NCBI RefSeq assembly: GCF_002087085.1
Contig: NZ_MWQY01000015.1
Coordinates: 44,798-108,797, forward strand
Source of the DNA: Marispirochaeta aestuarii
Lineage (GTDB): Bacteria; Spirochaetota; Spirochaetia; JC444; Marispirochaetaceae
Length of the DNA stretch: 64,000 nt
Direction of reading: 5' to 3'
In this document: positions 43,854-52,644 of the stretch, in pieces
Position numbering within the stretch: the first letter of the stretch is position 1
Layout of the letters: each line of letters starts with the position of its first letter
The notes under the pieces: model-generated
What the model saw: only the letters and a program-made list of their open reading frames with translations
The model's database searches: none
What the model was told of the DNA's origin: nothing
Position numbers and translations under genes: made by a program

Positions 43854-44579
43854 CTAAGTCCGGGTTTTGTCGGCAATCAGTCCGAAGGCGGCATCTATAC
43901 TCAAAGCCAGCAGGGCTGTTGCCAGGGCGCCCTGAAGGACAAGGGCGGGATTAAAGCGCACCAGTCCTGCGATAATCGGGGCCCCCAGTCCGCCGGCTCC
44001 GGCCACAGCTCCGATGGCGGCGGTGCCGACATTGATGACCGCGGATATCCGTACCCCCGCAAGAATTACCGGAAGGGCCAGGGGAAACTCCACCAGGCTG
44101 AACTGCCGGATGCGATTCATCCCCACCCCCCTGGCAGCCTCCAGCACCCGTGGGGATACGCTGTCAAAGCCCTTGGTGGTATTGACCACCACAGGCAGCA
44201 TGCCGTACAGAAAGAGGGCCAGCAACACCGGGGGTGCGCCGAAACCCAGGGCAGGCACAGCCAGGGCGATGACCGCCGCCGGCGGAAAGGTCTGGGCAAC
44301 CCCGGAGAGGCCCGCGACGCTGCGGCGTCCTGCTCCGCTGGGCTCTAAATAAGCGAAAAGACCCAGCAGAAAACCCGCGGCCGTTGCCGCGGCGGTCGAG
44401 ATGGCGGTTAGCACAAGGTGGGTACTTAGCAGCTGAAGCAGCGAAGATCGGGGGTAGATCAGCTCCTCGTTTCCGGGAAAGAGGCTTCCCAGAAGCAGCT
44501 CCTGTACCGCTGGAAAGGCGGTAAAGAGTATAAGCAGGGCGGGGAATGCGAAGACCGATACCAGCCTGGACGCTTTCAT
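43854..44579 (-). CDS. Osmoprotectant ABC transporter permease (OpuCB/YehW-like)
   Basis: The 241-residue protein has six membrane helices and the BPD-transporter loop LEAARGVGMNRIRQFSLVEFPLALPVILAGVRIS, typical of OpuC/YehW permeases. It overlaps the ATPase gene by 4 bp. With the neighbours it forms a glycine betaine/choline/carnitine-type importer. Confidence 0.9.
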   Translation of the reverse strand: MKASRLVSVFAFPALLILFTAFPAVQELLLGSLFPGNEELIYPRSSLLQLLSTHLVLTAISTAAATAAGFLLGLFAYLEPSGAGRRSVAGLSGVAQTFPPAAVIALAVPALGFGAPPVLLALFLYGMLPVVVNTTKGFDSVSPRVLEAARGVGMNRIRQFSLVEFPLALPVILAGVRISAVINVGTAAIGAVAGAGGLGAPIIAGLVRFNPALVLQGALATALLALSIDAAFGLIADKTRT

Positions 44580-45694
44580 TGAGCTGAAACCCCTTCGGCT
44601 CTGGGAAGGTCGCCTTCTGAACCCGCGAGCTGTTCAATGTCCCGGAGGTTCACCTGGCCCACCAGCTGCCATTCCCGGTTCAGGACCGGTAGATTGCGGA
44701 TGCCCTGGCCCATCATCCTGGAAAGGGCGGTCCTGAGGCTGGAGGTCTCGAAAACCGCAAGCTCCGCGGCGGTTACCCGGGTAACCTCCTCTGCTCCGAG
44801 CTCTTCTGCAGGTTTTCTCCCCTCAAGTTCCGCCCATCCGTTCAGGTAGCCTTCCCTGCTGACAACCCAGACATAGGCCTTGTCCCGGGCTTCCGGGGGA
44901 ACCGGCTCGCCGACCCGGGCGGGATAGACCGGCTGCATGATGTCCCTGAGGGAGAAGAGAGAGAGCCGTTTGATCGCCCGGTCGGCACCGATAAAATCCC
45001 GTACAAAACGGCCTGCCGGTTTCTGCAGAATCTCCTCCGGTGCGCCGGCCTGTACGACCTTTCCGTCCCTCATGATTACCAGGTGGTCCGCCAGCCGGAC
45101 AGCCTCGTCGATATCGTGGGTTACGAAGACCACAGTTTTCTGCACCTTGGACTGGATCGCCGCGAACTCATCCTGCAGGACCGAACGGTTCAGGGGGTCT
45201 ACGGCGCCGAAGGGTTCGTCCATCAGCAGGATCTCCGGGTCCGCCGCCAGGGCCCTGGCAACACCCACCCGCTGGGCCTCTCCGCCGGAGAGCTCATGGG
45301 GATACTTTCCGCGGTACCCGTCGGATAGGCCGATCAGCTTCATCAGCTCCCCAAGGCGTTCGGCTTTTTTCCGGTCAGGCCATTTCAGGAGCCGTGGAAC
45401 GATGAGGATGTTCTCTTCCACGGTAAAGTGGGGAAAGAGACCGATCTCCTGGATGACATAGCCGATTCCCAGGCGAAGCTGGTGGGGGGATCTGCTTAAG
45501 ACCGGGCTGCCGTCAATCAGGATCTGTCCGTCATCGGGGTCGATCATTCTGTTTATCAGCTTGAGGAAGGTGGACTTGCCGCAGCCGGAAGGGCCTATTA
45601 TGACGCTGATTTTGCCCGTGGGCAGTTCAATGTCCACCCCCGCAAGGGCCTGCTTTTCATCGTAGGATTTATGGATTCCTTCAAAGCGTATCAT
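44576..45694 (-). CDS. Osmoprotectant ABC transporter ATPase with CBS pair (OpuCA/YehX-like)
   Basis: The 372-residue protein has a Walker A motif GPSGCGKST near residue 33, the signature LSGGEAQRVGVARAL and Walker B EILLMDEPFGAVD. A C-terminal pair of CBS domains (about 255-365) follows. The CBS module in OpuA/OpuC-type systems senses ionic strength or nucleotides to gate transport. It powers the permeases encoded on both sides. Confidence 0.93.
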   Translation of the reverse strand: MIRFEGIHKSYDEKQALAGVDIELPTGKISVIIGPSGCGKSTFLKLINRMIDPDDGQILIDGSPVLSRSPHQLRLGIGYVIQEIGLFPHFTVEENILIVPRLLKWPDRKKAERLGELMKLIGLSDGYRGKYPHELSGGEAQRVGVARALAADPEILLMDEPFGAVDPLNRSVLQDEFAAIQSKVQKTVVFVTHDIDEAVRLADHLVIMRDGKVVQAGAPEEILQKPAGRFVRDFIGADRAIKRLSLFSLRDIMQPVYPARVGEPVPPEARDKAYVWVVSREGYLNGWAELEGRKPAEELGAEEVTRVTAAELAVFETSSLRTALSRMMGQGIRNLPVLNREWQLVGQVNLRDIEQLAGSEGDLPRAEGVSAQ

Positions 45695-46850
45695 TCTCTC
45701 TCCTGAAGGGTTTCGGGGTTAACAGGTATTCCAGCAGTTTGAGTCCCTTGTCGGCCCCCACTGTTATGGCGATCAGCGGCACGACCCCCAGCAGAATCAG
45801 ATCCGGCGCCGCCTGTCCAAGGCCCTGAAATACAAAATATCCAAGGCCCCCCGCTCCGATCAGGGCAGCCACGGTGGTGTTCCCGATGGCCTGAACAAAG
45901 GCGATACGCAGGCCGCCTAACAGGACCGGCAGAGCCAGAGGAAGTTCAACCAGAGAAAGGAGCCGCAGGGGACTCATCCCCATACCTCTGCCCGCCTGGA
46001 CTGCTCCTGCGGGTATGACCTTGAGACCGGTATAGGTGTTACGCAGGATCGGAAGGGCAGCATATCCGCTCAGGGCGATCAGGGCGGGAAAGTTCCCCAC
46101 CCCTTTTATTCCCATTTCCCGGAGAAGGGGAAAGCGCATGGAGAGCCACGATAGGGGCGCTATCATGAGGCCGAACAGGGCAAGGCTCGGCAGGGTCTGG
46201 ATTATATTTGCTCCGGCGAAAGCGGGCCTGGAAAAGGCGGGAAGCCGGTGGGCGGCGATCCCTGCGGGTACGGCGACAAGGGCTGCAATGAGGGTTGCAC
46301 TTCCGGCCAGGGAGAGGTGAGCCCGGACCTCGGAAAAGAAGCGTTCCTCCTTGACCGCGAACTCCCGGACCGGTCCGAAAACATCCAGAGCTCCGCTCAG
46401 AAGAAAAAACAGGGCCACTCCGAGCACCATTATAAGGCTTGAGGATGAACGCTTGAGGGAACTGCCGTAGATATACCCGGTCAGTATCCAGCCCCAAAGG
46501 CCCCAGGATCCACCCATGCGGGCGGTGGCGGCCTCCGCCGGGGGAATATGTCCGGATGACAGACTGAGAACCAGCAGGGCCGCGGCACTGATGAGCGCCG
46601 GGACGTAGAGTTCCAACCACGATAATCCGGGGCGTGCAGAAAGAAGGGTCAGCACTGCAAGGCCGACGGGAAGCAGCAGAAGGGCCGGATGTATTTCCCA
46701 GATATACACCGGAACACCCTCTGCGACCCGGTTGGGGGAATAGCCCAGAAAAGGCAGCAGTGTAAATATGCCGATAACAGCCGCGGTCAGTCCCGCGGTT
46801 ATTCTTCTGCGGCCCACGTCCGGTTTATTTGAGCAGGCCGGAGTCCGCAA
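45681..46850 (-). CDS. Osmoprotectant ABC transporter permease (YehY-like, long form)
   Basis: The 389-residue protein has extra N-terminal helices (about 1-190) before the normal six-helix permease with its LQAGRGMGMSPLRLLSLVELPLALPVLLGG loop. This long architecture matches YehY. It overlaps the ATPase gene by 14 bp and starts 26 bp inside the end of the binding-protein gene, so the unit is tightly coupled. Confidence 0.9.
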   Translation of the reverse strand: MRTPACSNKPDVGRRRITAGLTAAVIGIFTLLPFLGYSPNRVAEGVPVYIWEIHPALLLLPVGLAVLTLLSARPGLSWLELYVPALISAAALLVLSLSSGHIPPAEAATARMGGSWGLWGWILTGYIYGSSLKRSSSSLIMVLGVALFFLLSGALDVFGPVREFAVKEERFFSEVRAHLSLAGSATLIAALVAVPAGIAAHRLPAFSRPAFAGANIIQTLPSLALFGLMIAPLSWLSMRFPLLREMGIKGVGNFPALIALSGYAALPILRNTYTGLKVIPAGAVQAGRGMGMSPLRLLSLVELPLALPVLLGGLRIAFVQAIGNTTVAALIGAGGLGYFVFQGLGQAAPDLILLGVVPLIAITVGADKGLKLLEYLLTPKPFRRENDTL

Positions 46851-47760
46851 GCCACTCTTCTGCGACAGTCTCGGCGCTCATGCCTTCGACGGCGATTTTG
46901 GCATTGAGCTTCTGCAGGGTGACCAGGTCAAGTTTGCCGAAGACGGGGTTCAGCAGATCGGCTATTTCAGGATAGCGGTCCAGTACTTCCTTTCGGATAA
47001 TCGGGGCGGGTTCGTATACCGGCTGAACCCCTCTGGAGTCTTCCATTACAACGAGCCCCAGGGCCGCCAGCTGGCCGTCGGTACCGTAGGCCATGGCAGC
47101 GTTGACGCCGCTGGTGCCCCTGCTTGCGGCCTGTTCGGTGGTTGCGGTATTGCCTCCCGACAGAATCAGCATCTGATCCTCGGAAAGGGAGAAGCCGTAG
47201 GCTTTCTCGAAGGCCGGCAGGGCATCCGGTCTGGTGGCAAACTCTTCGCTGCCGGCTATCTTGAATTTCCCACCGGAATTGATATAGTCCGCCAGATCTT
47301 CCAGGCTTTTAAGCTTGTTCGGTTCTGCGATATCCCGGCGGATAGCGATGGCCCAGGTATTGTTGGCGGGCGCGGGCTGCAGCCATACCAGATTGTTCTG
47401 TTCCAGGTCGAGTTTCTTTACCAGTTCATAACCGGCTTCCCGGTCCTTCCAGACATCAGAGGGGGTGTCGGAAAAGAAGAAACCCCCGTTCCCGGTATAT
47501 TCCGGATAGATATCGATTTCCCCTGCAATAATCGCCTTGCGGACCACATCGGTGGGACCGAACTCGGTACGGTTGTCCACGGCGAAACCGTTCTCGTCCA
47601 GGACCTTCATGATCATGTTCCCCAGCAGTGCGCCTTCGGTGTCTATTTTCGAGGCAACTGTGATCGGTCCTTTGGCGGTCTGCGATTCTTCACTCCCCCC
47701 GGCGGGAAATACTGTATTGACAGCCAGGGTAATTAAAATCAATGCTGTTAACCGTTTCAT
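46825..47760 (-). CDS. Osmoprotectant ABC transporter binding protein (OsmF/YehZ-like)
   Basis: A ~20-residue signal peptide is followed by GGSEESQTAKGPITVASKIDTEGALLGNMIMKVL, an OsmF/OpuCC-type fold. Also typical are GEIDIYPEYTGNGGFFF and the last-domain VAEEWLADSGLLK. It binds the osmolyte in the periplasm and starts the four-gene unit; all four genes are on the minus strand. The substrate cannot be read from sequence; betaine, choline or a similar quaternary amine is expected. Confidence 0.9.
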   Translation of the reverse strand: MKRLTALILITLAVNTVFPAGGSEESQTAKGPITVASKIDTEGALLGNMIMKVLDENGFAVDNRTEFGPTDVVRKAIIAGEIDIYPEYTGNGGFFFSDTPSDVWKDREAGYELVKKLDLEQNNLVWLQPAPANNTWAIAIRRDIAEPNKLKSLEDLADYINSGGKFKIAGSEEFATRPDALPAFEKAYGFSLSEDQMLILSGGNTATTEQAASRGTSGVNAAMAYGTDGQLAALGLVVMEDSRGVQPVYEPAPIIRKEVLDRYPEIADLLNPVFGKLDLVTLQKLNAKIAVEGMSAETVAEEWLADSGLLK

Positions 47761-47968
47761 CGCTATTACTCCTTTTTCTCGGTTGTCCTGGGACAGCTCC
47801 AGTCCTCCGGCTCCGTTCAGCTTCGTTTCAGGAACGGTAAAGCTGTCTCCTTGCTTGGCCTGTTTGTACTAAACATAAGAAACGTCGGAGCATTTGGCCA
47901 GAAAAAATGAAAATTCCGGTGGAGAGGTGATATTCTTGTGAATATCGATTCCATTTTACGAGGTTGAT

Positions 47969-49528
47969 GTGAAAAAATTGTCTATTTCAGTTCTGCTGCT
48001 GTTCGTTTTTTTCTCCGGAACCGTGCTTGTGGGGCAGACCGGCCCGTCTGATACCGGCAGCGATCCGAGCCATCAGGCCCTGAGCTGGATGGTTGACGAA
48101 GTCGCAGGAATGCTTGTCCGGGAACTGGGTGGTGACGGTCCGGCGGCGGATATTCACGTGCGGGGGATCACCATGCAGGATACCCCGGTTCTGCTGGGGG
48201 ACTACCTTGCAGCCTCCCTTCCAGTCAGAATGAGCAGGCGTTCCGGACACAGTATCTCAGTGTACAGTCGTCCCGGGGCGGGATTCTACAGCATATCCGG
48301 AAAGGTTTTCCGGATCGGGGATGCCCTGGATCTGTTCATCACGCTTCATGATCAGGATGGGAGGGTTGTCACCGGAAAAGAGCTGCGTCTTCCTCTTTCT
48401 CCCGGTCTTGAAGAGCTGCTGGTCCCGGCGAATTACGGGGGCGGCGGAGACCTGTACGAACCGGATTCCGGTTCGAGTCCCCTGGTATTGAGTCCGGGAG
48501 ATGTTCTGGATGACAGGACCCTGGATCCGGAAGGGGACAGGGACTGGTTTGCCTTCACCCTGCCTGAAAACGCAGAGCCTTCAATTCTCACTGTCCAGAG
48601 CACCGGAGATCTCGATACCTATATCGAAGTCTACAGAAACGGAGACTTGACGGACCCAGTACTGGAAAACGACGATTCCGATGATCAGAACGCACGGGTT
48701 TCCGTGGATATAGCTCCCGGGGAGACCATAGTCATAGCCCTGAGGGGGTACGATGACTCGGAAACGGGTTCCTACAAACTTATCAGCCGCTTCGAGGAGT
48801 TCGGTCCCGATGCGAGCGAACCGAACAACCGTATGGAGGATGCCCTGTCCCTGGAAATCGGCGGCGGAGAGGAGTCTTTCCATATCTTTCCCTCCGGCGA
48901 CCTGGACTGGTACAGAATACAAGTACCCCGCACCCGGGAAGAGGCGTATCTGAACATCGAAACCGGGGGGGACCTGGACACCTTTATGGAACTCTACAGC
49001 GCGGACGGGGATCTTCTTGTCTCCGACGATGACGGGGGAGGGGATGTTCAGGCCCGGATTGCCTATGGTCCTGTACACGGAAGCGAAACATTTTTTGTGA
49101 AGGTCCGGCACTACGAACAGGGCGGAACAGGGGCATACAGCCTCTCCGCCGATTTCTTTGAGCCTGCCTACGATGAGTATGAACCCGATAACGGCTGGGA
49201 AGAGGCCTCGGAGCTGGAACTCCCGGGATCCGGGGATACCCTGAGCCGGAACTACCTTTTTTCTACCCCCGGGGATTCGGACTGGGTCAGGTTCACCCTT
49301 CAAAAAGGTCAAAGACTCATTCTGAGAACCGAGGGGGCGGCGGATACCTATCTGACCCTCTACGATGAGAACCGTCGAATACTCCAGGAAAGTGACGACG
49401 ACGGCGAGGAGTACAACGGCCGCATTGAGTACTCCCTTGCCCCCGGCACCTACCGGCTGGAGACCAGGCAGTATCAGGAAGATGCCCGTGAGGGTGTCGA
49501 TTACCGGCTCCTGATTACCGCGGAATAG
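47969..49528 (+). CDS. Exported protein with three PPC (pre-peptidase C-terminal) domains
   Basis: A signal peptide (SISVLLLFVFFSGTVLVGQ) precedes a ~130-residue globular region and then three tandem β-sandwich repeats, each with a D-x-D-W core: GDRDWFAFTLPE, GDLDWYRIQVPR and GDSDWVRFTLQK. The related motifs DLDTYIEVY, DLDTFMELY and ADTYLTLY also recur. PPC domains normally sit behind secreted peptidases, but no peptidase domain is visible here. The N-terminal part (VDEVAGMLVRELG; SGHSISVYSRPGAGFYSISG) resembles a PEGA/CsgG-like domain only weakly. The start codon is GTG. A role as a surface adhesin or polymer-binding protein is possible. Confidence 0.75.
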   Translation: MKKLSISVLLLFVFFSGTVLVGQTGPSDTGSDPSHQALSWMVDEVAGMLVRELGGDGPAADIHVRGITMQDTPVLLGDYLAASLPVRMSRRSGHSISVYSRPGAGFYSISGKVFRIGDALDLFITLHDQDGRVVTGKELRLPLSPGLEELLVPANYGGGGDLYEPDSGSSPLVLSPGDVLDDRTLDPEGDRDWFAFTLPENAEPSILTVQSTGDLDTYIEVYRNGDLTDPVLENDDSDDQNARVSVDIAPGETIVIALRGYDDSETGSYKLISRFEEFGPDASEPNNRMEDALSLEIGGGEESFHIFPSGDLDWYRIQVPRTREEAYLNIETGGDLDTFMELYSADGDLLVSDDDGGGDVQARIAYGPVHGSETFFVKVRHYEQGGTGAYSLSADFFEPAYDEYEPDNGWEEASELELPGSGDTLSRNYLFSTPGDSDWVRFTLQKGQRLILRTEGAADTYLTLYDENRRILQESDDDGEEYNGRIEYSLAPGTYRLETRQYQEDAREGVDYRLLITAE

Positions 49529-49582
49529 TTCTTTTCTTTTTCTTCCTGTCTGGTTATGCTGGAAACAGCAAGGAGGAGTTGT

Positions 49583-50569
49583 ATGTCAGAACTTACCTGG
49601 GGAGTCCTCTCGGTCTCCGGACATTATCGTCAGCGTATTCAGTTGCCCCTGCGGGATTCATCCCTGGTCAAGGTGGCGGCGATTGCTTCCCGTTCCAGGG
49701 AACGCGCAGAAGCGGCTGCGGCGGAATTCGGAATACCGAAGGCCTTTGCTTCCTATGAGGACCTTCTGGCGGATCCCGAAATCCGGGCGGTGTACATTCC
49801 CCTTCCGAACAGCATGCATGCCGAATGGGTCCGTAAAGCCGCCGACGCGGGGAAGCACATCCTCTGTGAAAAGCCCTTTACCATGAACGCCGACGAGACC
49901 GCTGCTGCCGTCGAGTATGCCCGGTCCAGGGGCGTCAAGGTTATGGAGGCCTTCATGTACCGCCTGCATCCCCAGTGGAAACGGGTGCGGGACCTGGTAA
50001 AGGTCGGTGAGATAGGCGATGTGCACGGTGTAAATGTCTTTTTCTCCTACAATAACCAGGACCCTTCGAATATCCGCAACCGGAAAGAGGTCGGCGGCGG
50101 GGCCCTGTACGACATCGGCTGCTACGCCGTAAGTTCCTCCCGCTTCATCCTGGACAGGGAACCGGAAAGAGTCGTAAGCCGGATAGTCCGGGACCCCGAT
50201 TTCGGCACCGACATACTGACCTCCGCCATAATGGACTTCGGCGGCCCCCGGGCCACCTTTACAGTGGGCACCCAGTCAGCCCCCTTTCAGCGGGTCGACG
50301 TCCTCGGCTCAAAAGGCAGCCTGACAGTCCACCTGCCCTTCAACATGTACCCCGACGTCCCCGCGAAAATCACCGTAACAACCAGCATCGGCAGCAGGGA
50401 CATCCTGTTTCCCCCGCGGGACCAGTACGCCGAACTCTTTGAGCAGTTTTCCCTGGCAGTCCTGGAGGATCGCCCCGTCCCCACCCCTCCCCAGGACGCG
50501 GTTGAGAACCAGAAGGTACTGGATGCGATCTTCCGGTCTGCAGAAACCGGCCAATGGGAAACGGTATAG
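49583..50569 (+). CDS. Gfo/Idh/MocA family oxidoreductase
   Basis: The 328-residue NAD(P)-dependent dehydrogenase has a Rossmann N-terminus (start SELTWGVLSVSGHYRQRI), the conserved AVYIPLPNSMHAEWVRKAA near residue 73 and the catalytic EKPF of HILCEKPF near 95. The YDIGCYAVSSSRF stretch is typical of glucose-fructose oxidoreductase-like members. The ATG at 49583 is chosen because GGAGGAG precedes it. The 3' end (last 24 codons and stop) falls within a tandem 180-bp duplication, so a second, untranslated copy of the C-terminus lies downstream. The likely substrate is a cyclitol or sugar. Confidence 0.9.
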   Translation: MSELTWGVLSVSGHYRQRIQLPLRDSSLVKVAAIASRSRERAEAAAAEFGIPKAFASYEDLLADPEIRAVYIPLPNSMHAEWVRKAADAGKHILCEKPFTMNADETAAAVEYARSRGVKVMEAFMYRLHPQWKRVRDLVKVGEIGDVHGVNVFFSYNNQDPSNIRNRKEVGGGALYDIGCYAVSSSRFILDREPERVVSRIVRDPDFGTDILTSAIMDFGGPRATFTVGTQSAPFQRVDVLGSKGSLTVHLPFNMYPDVPAKITVTTSIGSRDILFPPRDQYAELFEQFSLAVLEDRPVPTPPQDAVENQKVLDAIFRSAETGQWETV

Positions 50570-50854
50570 GCGTCCTGGGGAGGGTGCGAGGATGAGTGAA
50601 GCGGCGGCTGTGCCGTCGCTGAACGACAGGCCGAGCGGAGCCGGAGGACAAAGTCCGATGGCGACCGTGAAAGAGACGCGGTTGAGAACCAGAAGGTACT
50701 GGATGCGATCTTCCGATCAGCAGAAACCGGACAATGGGAAACGGTATAGGCGTCCTGGGGAGGGTGCGCGGAAGAGTGAAGCGGCGGCTGTGCCGTCGCT
50801 GAACGACAGGCCGAGCGGAGTCGGAGGACAAAGTCCGATGGCGACCGTGAAAGA
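50495..50854. repeat. 180-bp tandem duplication (two copies)
   Basis: Unit 1 is 50495-50674 and unit 2 is 50675-50854. I count six differences, about 97% identity. Each unit contains the last 25 codons of the Gfo/Idh gene, including its stop, and a ~105-bp tail with two small hairpins (GCGGCGGC/GCCGTCGC and GGAC-AAA-GTCC). The three differences in the coding part (cgg/cga, tct/tca and ggc/gga) are all synonymous. The copy ends 6 bp from the end of the opposing RibL-like gene. Confidence 0.9.
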
Positions 50855-50860
50855 GAAATG

Positions 50861-51280
50861 TCAGTTGTTCTTCTGCGAGCGGAGCAGGGTCGTTTTATAG
50901 ATGTGTTCGTTATAGGGTTCGAGGACATGGATCTCCAGCGGTTTGTGATGGATCTCCAGCCACTCTTCCAGGTTGCTCTTCAGTTCCCGCTGGTCATAGC
51001 CCAGGCAGATTACATCGGGACCGGTTTTTTTGAGGATATGATAGCTTCCGATCTCCCTGTCCGCCGGGTAGACCTCGTCCGCCAGGTTTGAATCCCGGAG
51101 AATCTCCATGCGCTTTTCCATGGGGTCTATAGGCGGGCGGCCTTTCCGCTGCTGTACAAAGTCGTCCCTGGCGACCACGGCAATCAGGCTGTCTCCGAAC
51201 TGTCGGGCCTGGGTGAGAAAATAGCGGTGTCCCTGATGAAGCAAATCAAAGGTGCCGAAAACCAGCACTCGTCTATTCAC
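50861..51280 (-). CDS. Cytidylyltransferase-like nucleotidyltransferase (RibL/FAD synthase-like)
   Basis: The 139-residue protein has the nucleotidyltransferase motif GTFDLLHQGHRYFL (HxGH, residues 9-22), VVARDDFVQQRKG and DVICLGYDQRE. These resemble archaeal RibL FAD synthetase more than glycerol-3-phosphate cytidylyltransferase. The usual C-terminal RTSxI-like anchor appears as KTTLLRSQ. It could transfer AMP or CMP to FMN or a phospho-alcohol. It is convergent with the tandem repeat and ends right beside it. Confidence 0.8.
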   Translation of the reverse strand: MNRRVLVFGTFDLLHQGHRYFLTQARQFGDSLIAVVARDDFVQQRKGRPPIDPMEKRMEILRDSNLADEVYPADREIGSYHILKKTGPDVICLGYDQRELKSNLEEWLEIHHKPLEIHVLEPYNEHIYKTTLLRSQKNN

Positions 51281-51407
51281 GGTTCTTCCTTTACCGGATT
51301 AATGTAGCATATTCCTGTCCATGGGGTCAAAGCCCGCAGCAAGTTCTTATAGGCAGTCAGCTTTACTATACACGCGTAAAGATATCGTCTCGGTAATATA
51401 CGAAAAC

Positions 51408-51475
51408 CTTATACCTTTATACTTGATATAAGTAAAATCTATGTGTATTATAAAGATATAGAAATTACTTATACC
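51408..51475 (+). promoter_or_regulatory. LysR gene promoter and repeated CTTATACC sites
   Basis: The promoter is TTGATA (51423-51428), a 17-bp spacer and TATTAT (51446-51451). CTTATACC occurs at 51408-51415 and 51468-51475, and the inverted half TATAAG is at 51427-51432. This forms a CTTATA-N13-TATAAG dyad over the -35 element, a plausible autoregulatory site. No Shine-Dalgarno sequence precedes the ATG at 51478, and the untranslated leader would be only about 20 nt. Confidence 0.55.
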
Positions 51476-51477
51476 AA

Positions 51478-52368
51478 ATGGATAAAACGATTGATTTCGA
51501 ATGGTATAAGGTGTTCTATGAGGTGGCCCACCGGGGGAGTGTATCCGGCGCGGCGGCTGATCTTGCGGTGAGCCAGCCGGCGGTCAGTCAAAGTATCCGC
51601 AACCTTGAGCAGGCCTTCGGAACGCGGCTTTTCCATCGGCGTTCACGGGGAGTAGAGCTTACAGAAACTGGGAGGAAGCTCTACTCCTACGTGCGCGAAT
51701 CCTACCGTCTTTTAAAGATGGGCGAGCGGGCCGTTCTTGAACTGCTGGATCTCTCCGCCACGAGTCTCCTTATCGGTGCACCCGAAGACCTGGGAAGCTA
51801 TCTTCTAACACCTCTTCTTACGGAGTTCCGGCGGCGTTACTCCGCTGTGGCTCTTCATGCTAGAATCCGGAACAGCAGGGAAATCGTACAGGAAATACGG
51901 GAGGGGAGTCTGGAGGCCGGGTTTGTATCCCTTCCGGTGGACACGGAAGGGCTTGAAGTCAGAGAACTGATGGATGTGGAGGATGTCTTCGCAGCCAGTC
52001 CTCAGTTTGCCGAACTTAAGGATACGAAAATTTCCGCCCCGGAACTGCTGAAGTTACCCCTGGCTGCCCCCTCGGAGAAAAGCAGTCCCCGCAGTATTTT
52101 GAACAGTTTTCTGCAGCCTCCTGCGAACTGGGTTCCCGCGTATGAGACCGACGGGCCCGAGGGTATCCGCCGTTTTGTCTCCGCGGGCCTGGGTATCGGT
52201 TTTCTTCCCAGGAGCATCCTGGACCTGTCGGCTCCGGAGGAAGACCTCTTCGTGCTGAATCTTTCCGGAGAACTTCCCCTGCGGAAGGTCAGTTTCGTCT
52301 ACCGCCGGGATGTTTCTCCCGGCGGAGGACTTGAACTGATGCTGGATCTCATCCGGAATTTTCAATAA
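51478..52368 (+). CDS. LysR family transcriptional regulator
   Basis: The 296-residue regulator has an N-terminal winged helix (KVFYEVAHRGSVSGAAADLAVSQPAVSQSIRNLEQ) and a C-terminal ligand domain. It starts with ATG directly after an AT-rich leader without a ribosome site. Its target genes are unclear: the divergent neighbour is the RibL-like gene, and a toxin-antitoxin pair follows. The sequence does not show the effector. Confidence 0.92.
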   Translation: MDKTIDFEWYKVFYEVAHRGSVSGAAADLAVSQPAVSQSIRNLEQAFGTRLFHRRSRGVELTETGRKLYSYVRESYRLLKMGERAVLELLDLSATSLLIGAPEDLGSYLLTPLLTEFRRRYSAVALHARIRNSREIVQEIREGSLEAGFVSLPVDTEGLEVRELMDVEDVFAASPQFAELKDTKISAPELLKLPLAAPSEKSSPRSILNSFLQPPANWVPAYETDGPEGIRRFVSAGLGIGFLPRSILDLSAPEEDLFVLNLSGELPLRKVSFVYRRDVSPGGGLELMLDLIRNFQ

Positions 52369-52405
52369 GGGCACCTGAAAAACGAGTAGTATGGACTTTC
52401 AAAAT

Positions 52406-52425
52406 TATGTGTATTACTATGTGTA
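52406..52425 (+). promoter_or_regulatory. Direct repeat upstream of vapB
   Basis: TATGTGTA occurs at 52406-52413 and 52418-52425, 12 bp apart. This is a candidate antitoxin operator covering the likely -10 region, although no convincing -35 element is seen. The 11-mer TATGTGTATTA also occurs in the LysR promoter (51440-51450). Confidence 0.4.
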
Positions 52426-52440
52426 TAGAGGTGAGCGTGA

Positions 52441-52644
52441 ATGAGGACAAACATTGTTCTGGACGATGAACTCGTAAGGGAAGCCTTTAAGTACTCGGAT
52501 AATATAAAGACCAAGCGGGATCTGATTCAGACTGCCCTTGAGGAGTATGTAAGTATCCGTAAGCGCAAGGACCTGAGGGAGCTGCGGGGAAAGATCACTT
52601 TTCAGGAGGATTATGATTATAAGGCCATGAGGGAGGGATCGTGA
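52441..52644 (+). CDS. vapB: VapB-type antitoxin
   Basis: The 67-residue protein starts with a ribbon-helix-helix strand (RTNIVLDDELVREAFKYS) and an amphipathic helix (TKRDLIQTALEEYV) and ends with a charged tail that would wrap the toxin. It is the antitoxin of the VapBC pair and probably represses the operon with VapC. It overlaps vapC by 4 bp. Confidence 0.92.
   Translation: MRTNIVLDDELVREAFKYSDNIKTKRDLIQTALEEYVSIRKRKDLRELRGKITFQEDYDYKAMREGS

Noticed and set aside
50287..50928. Open frame on the minus strand across the tandem duplication with repeated peptide segments
   Set aside because: The repeated peptide only reflects the 180-bp DNA duplication; it overlaps two well-supported genes on either side.
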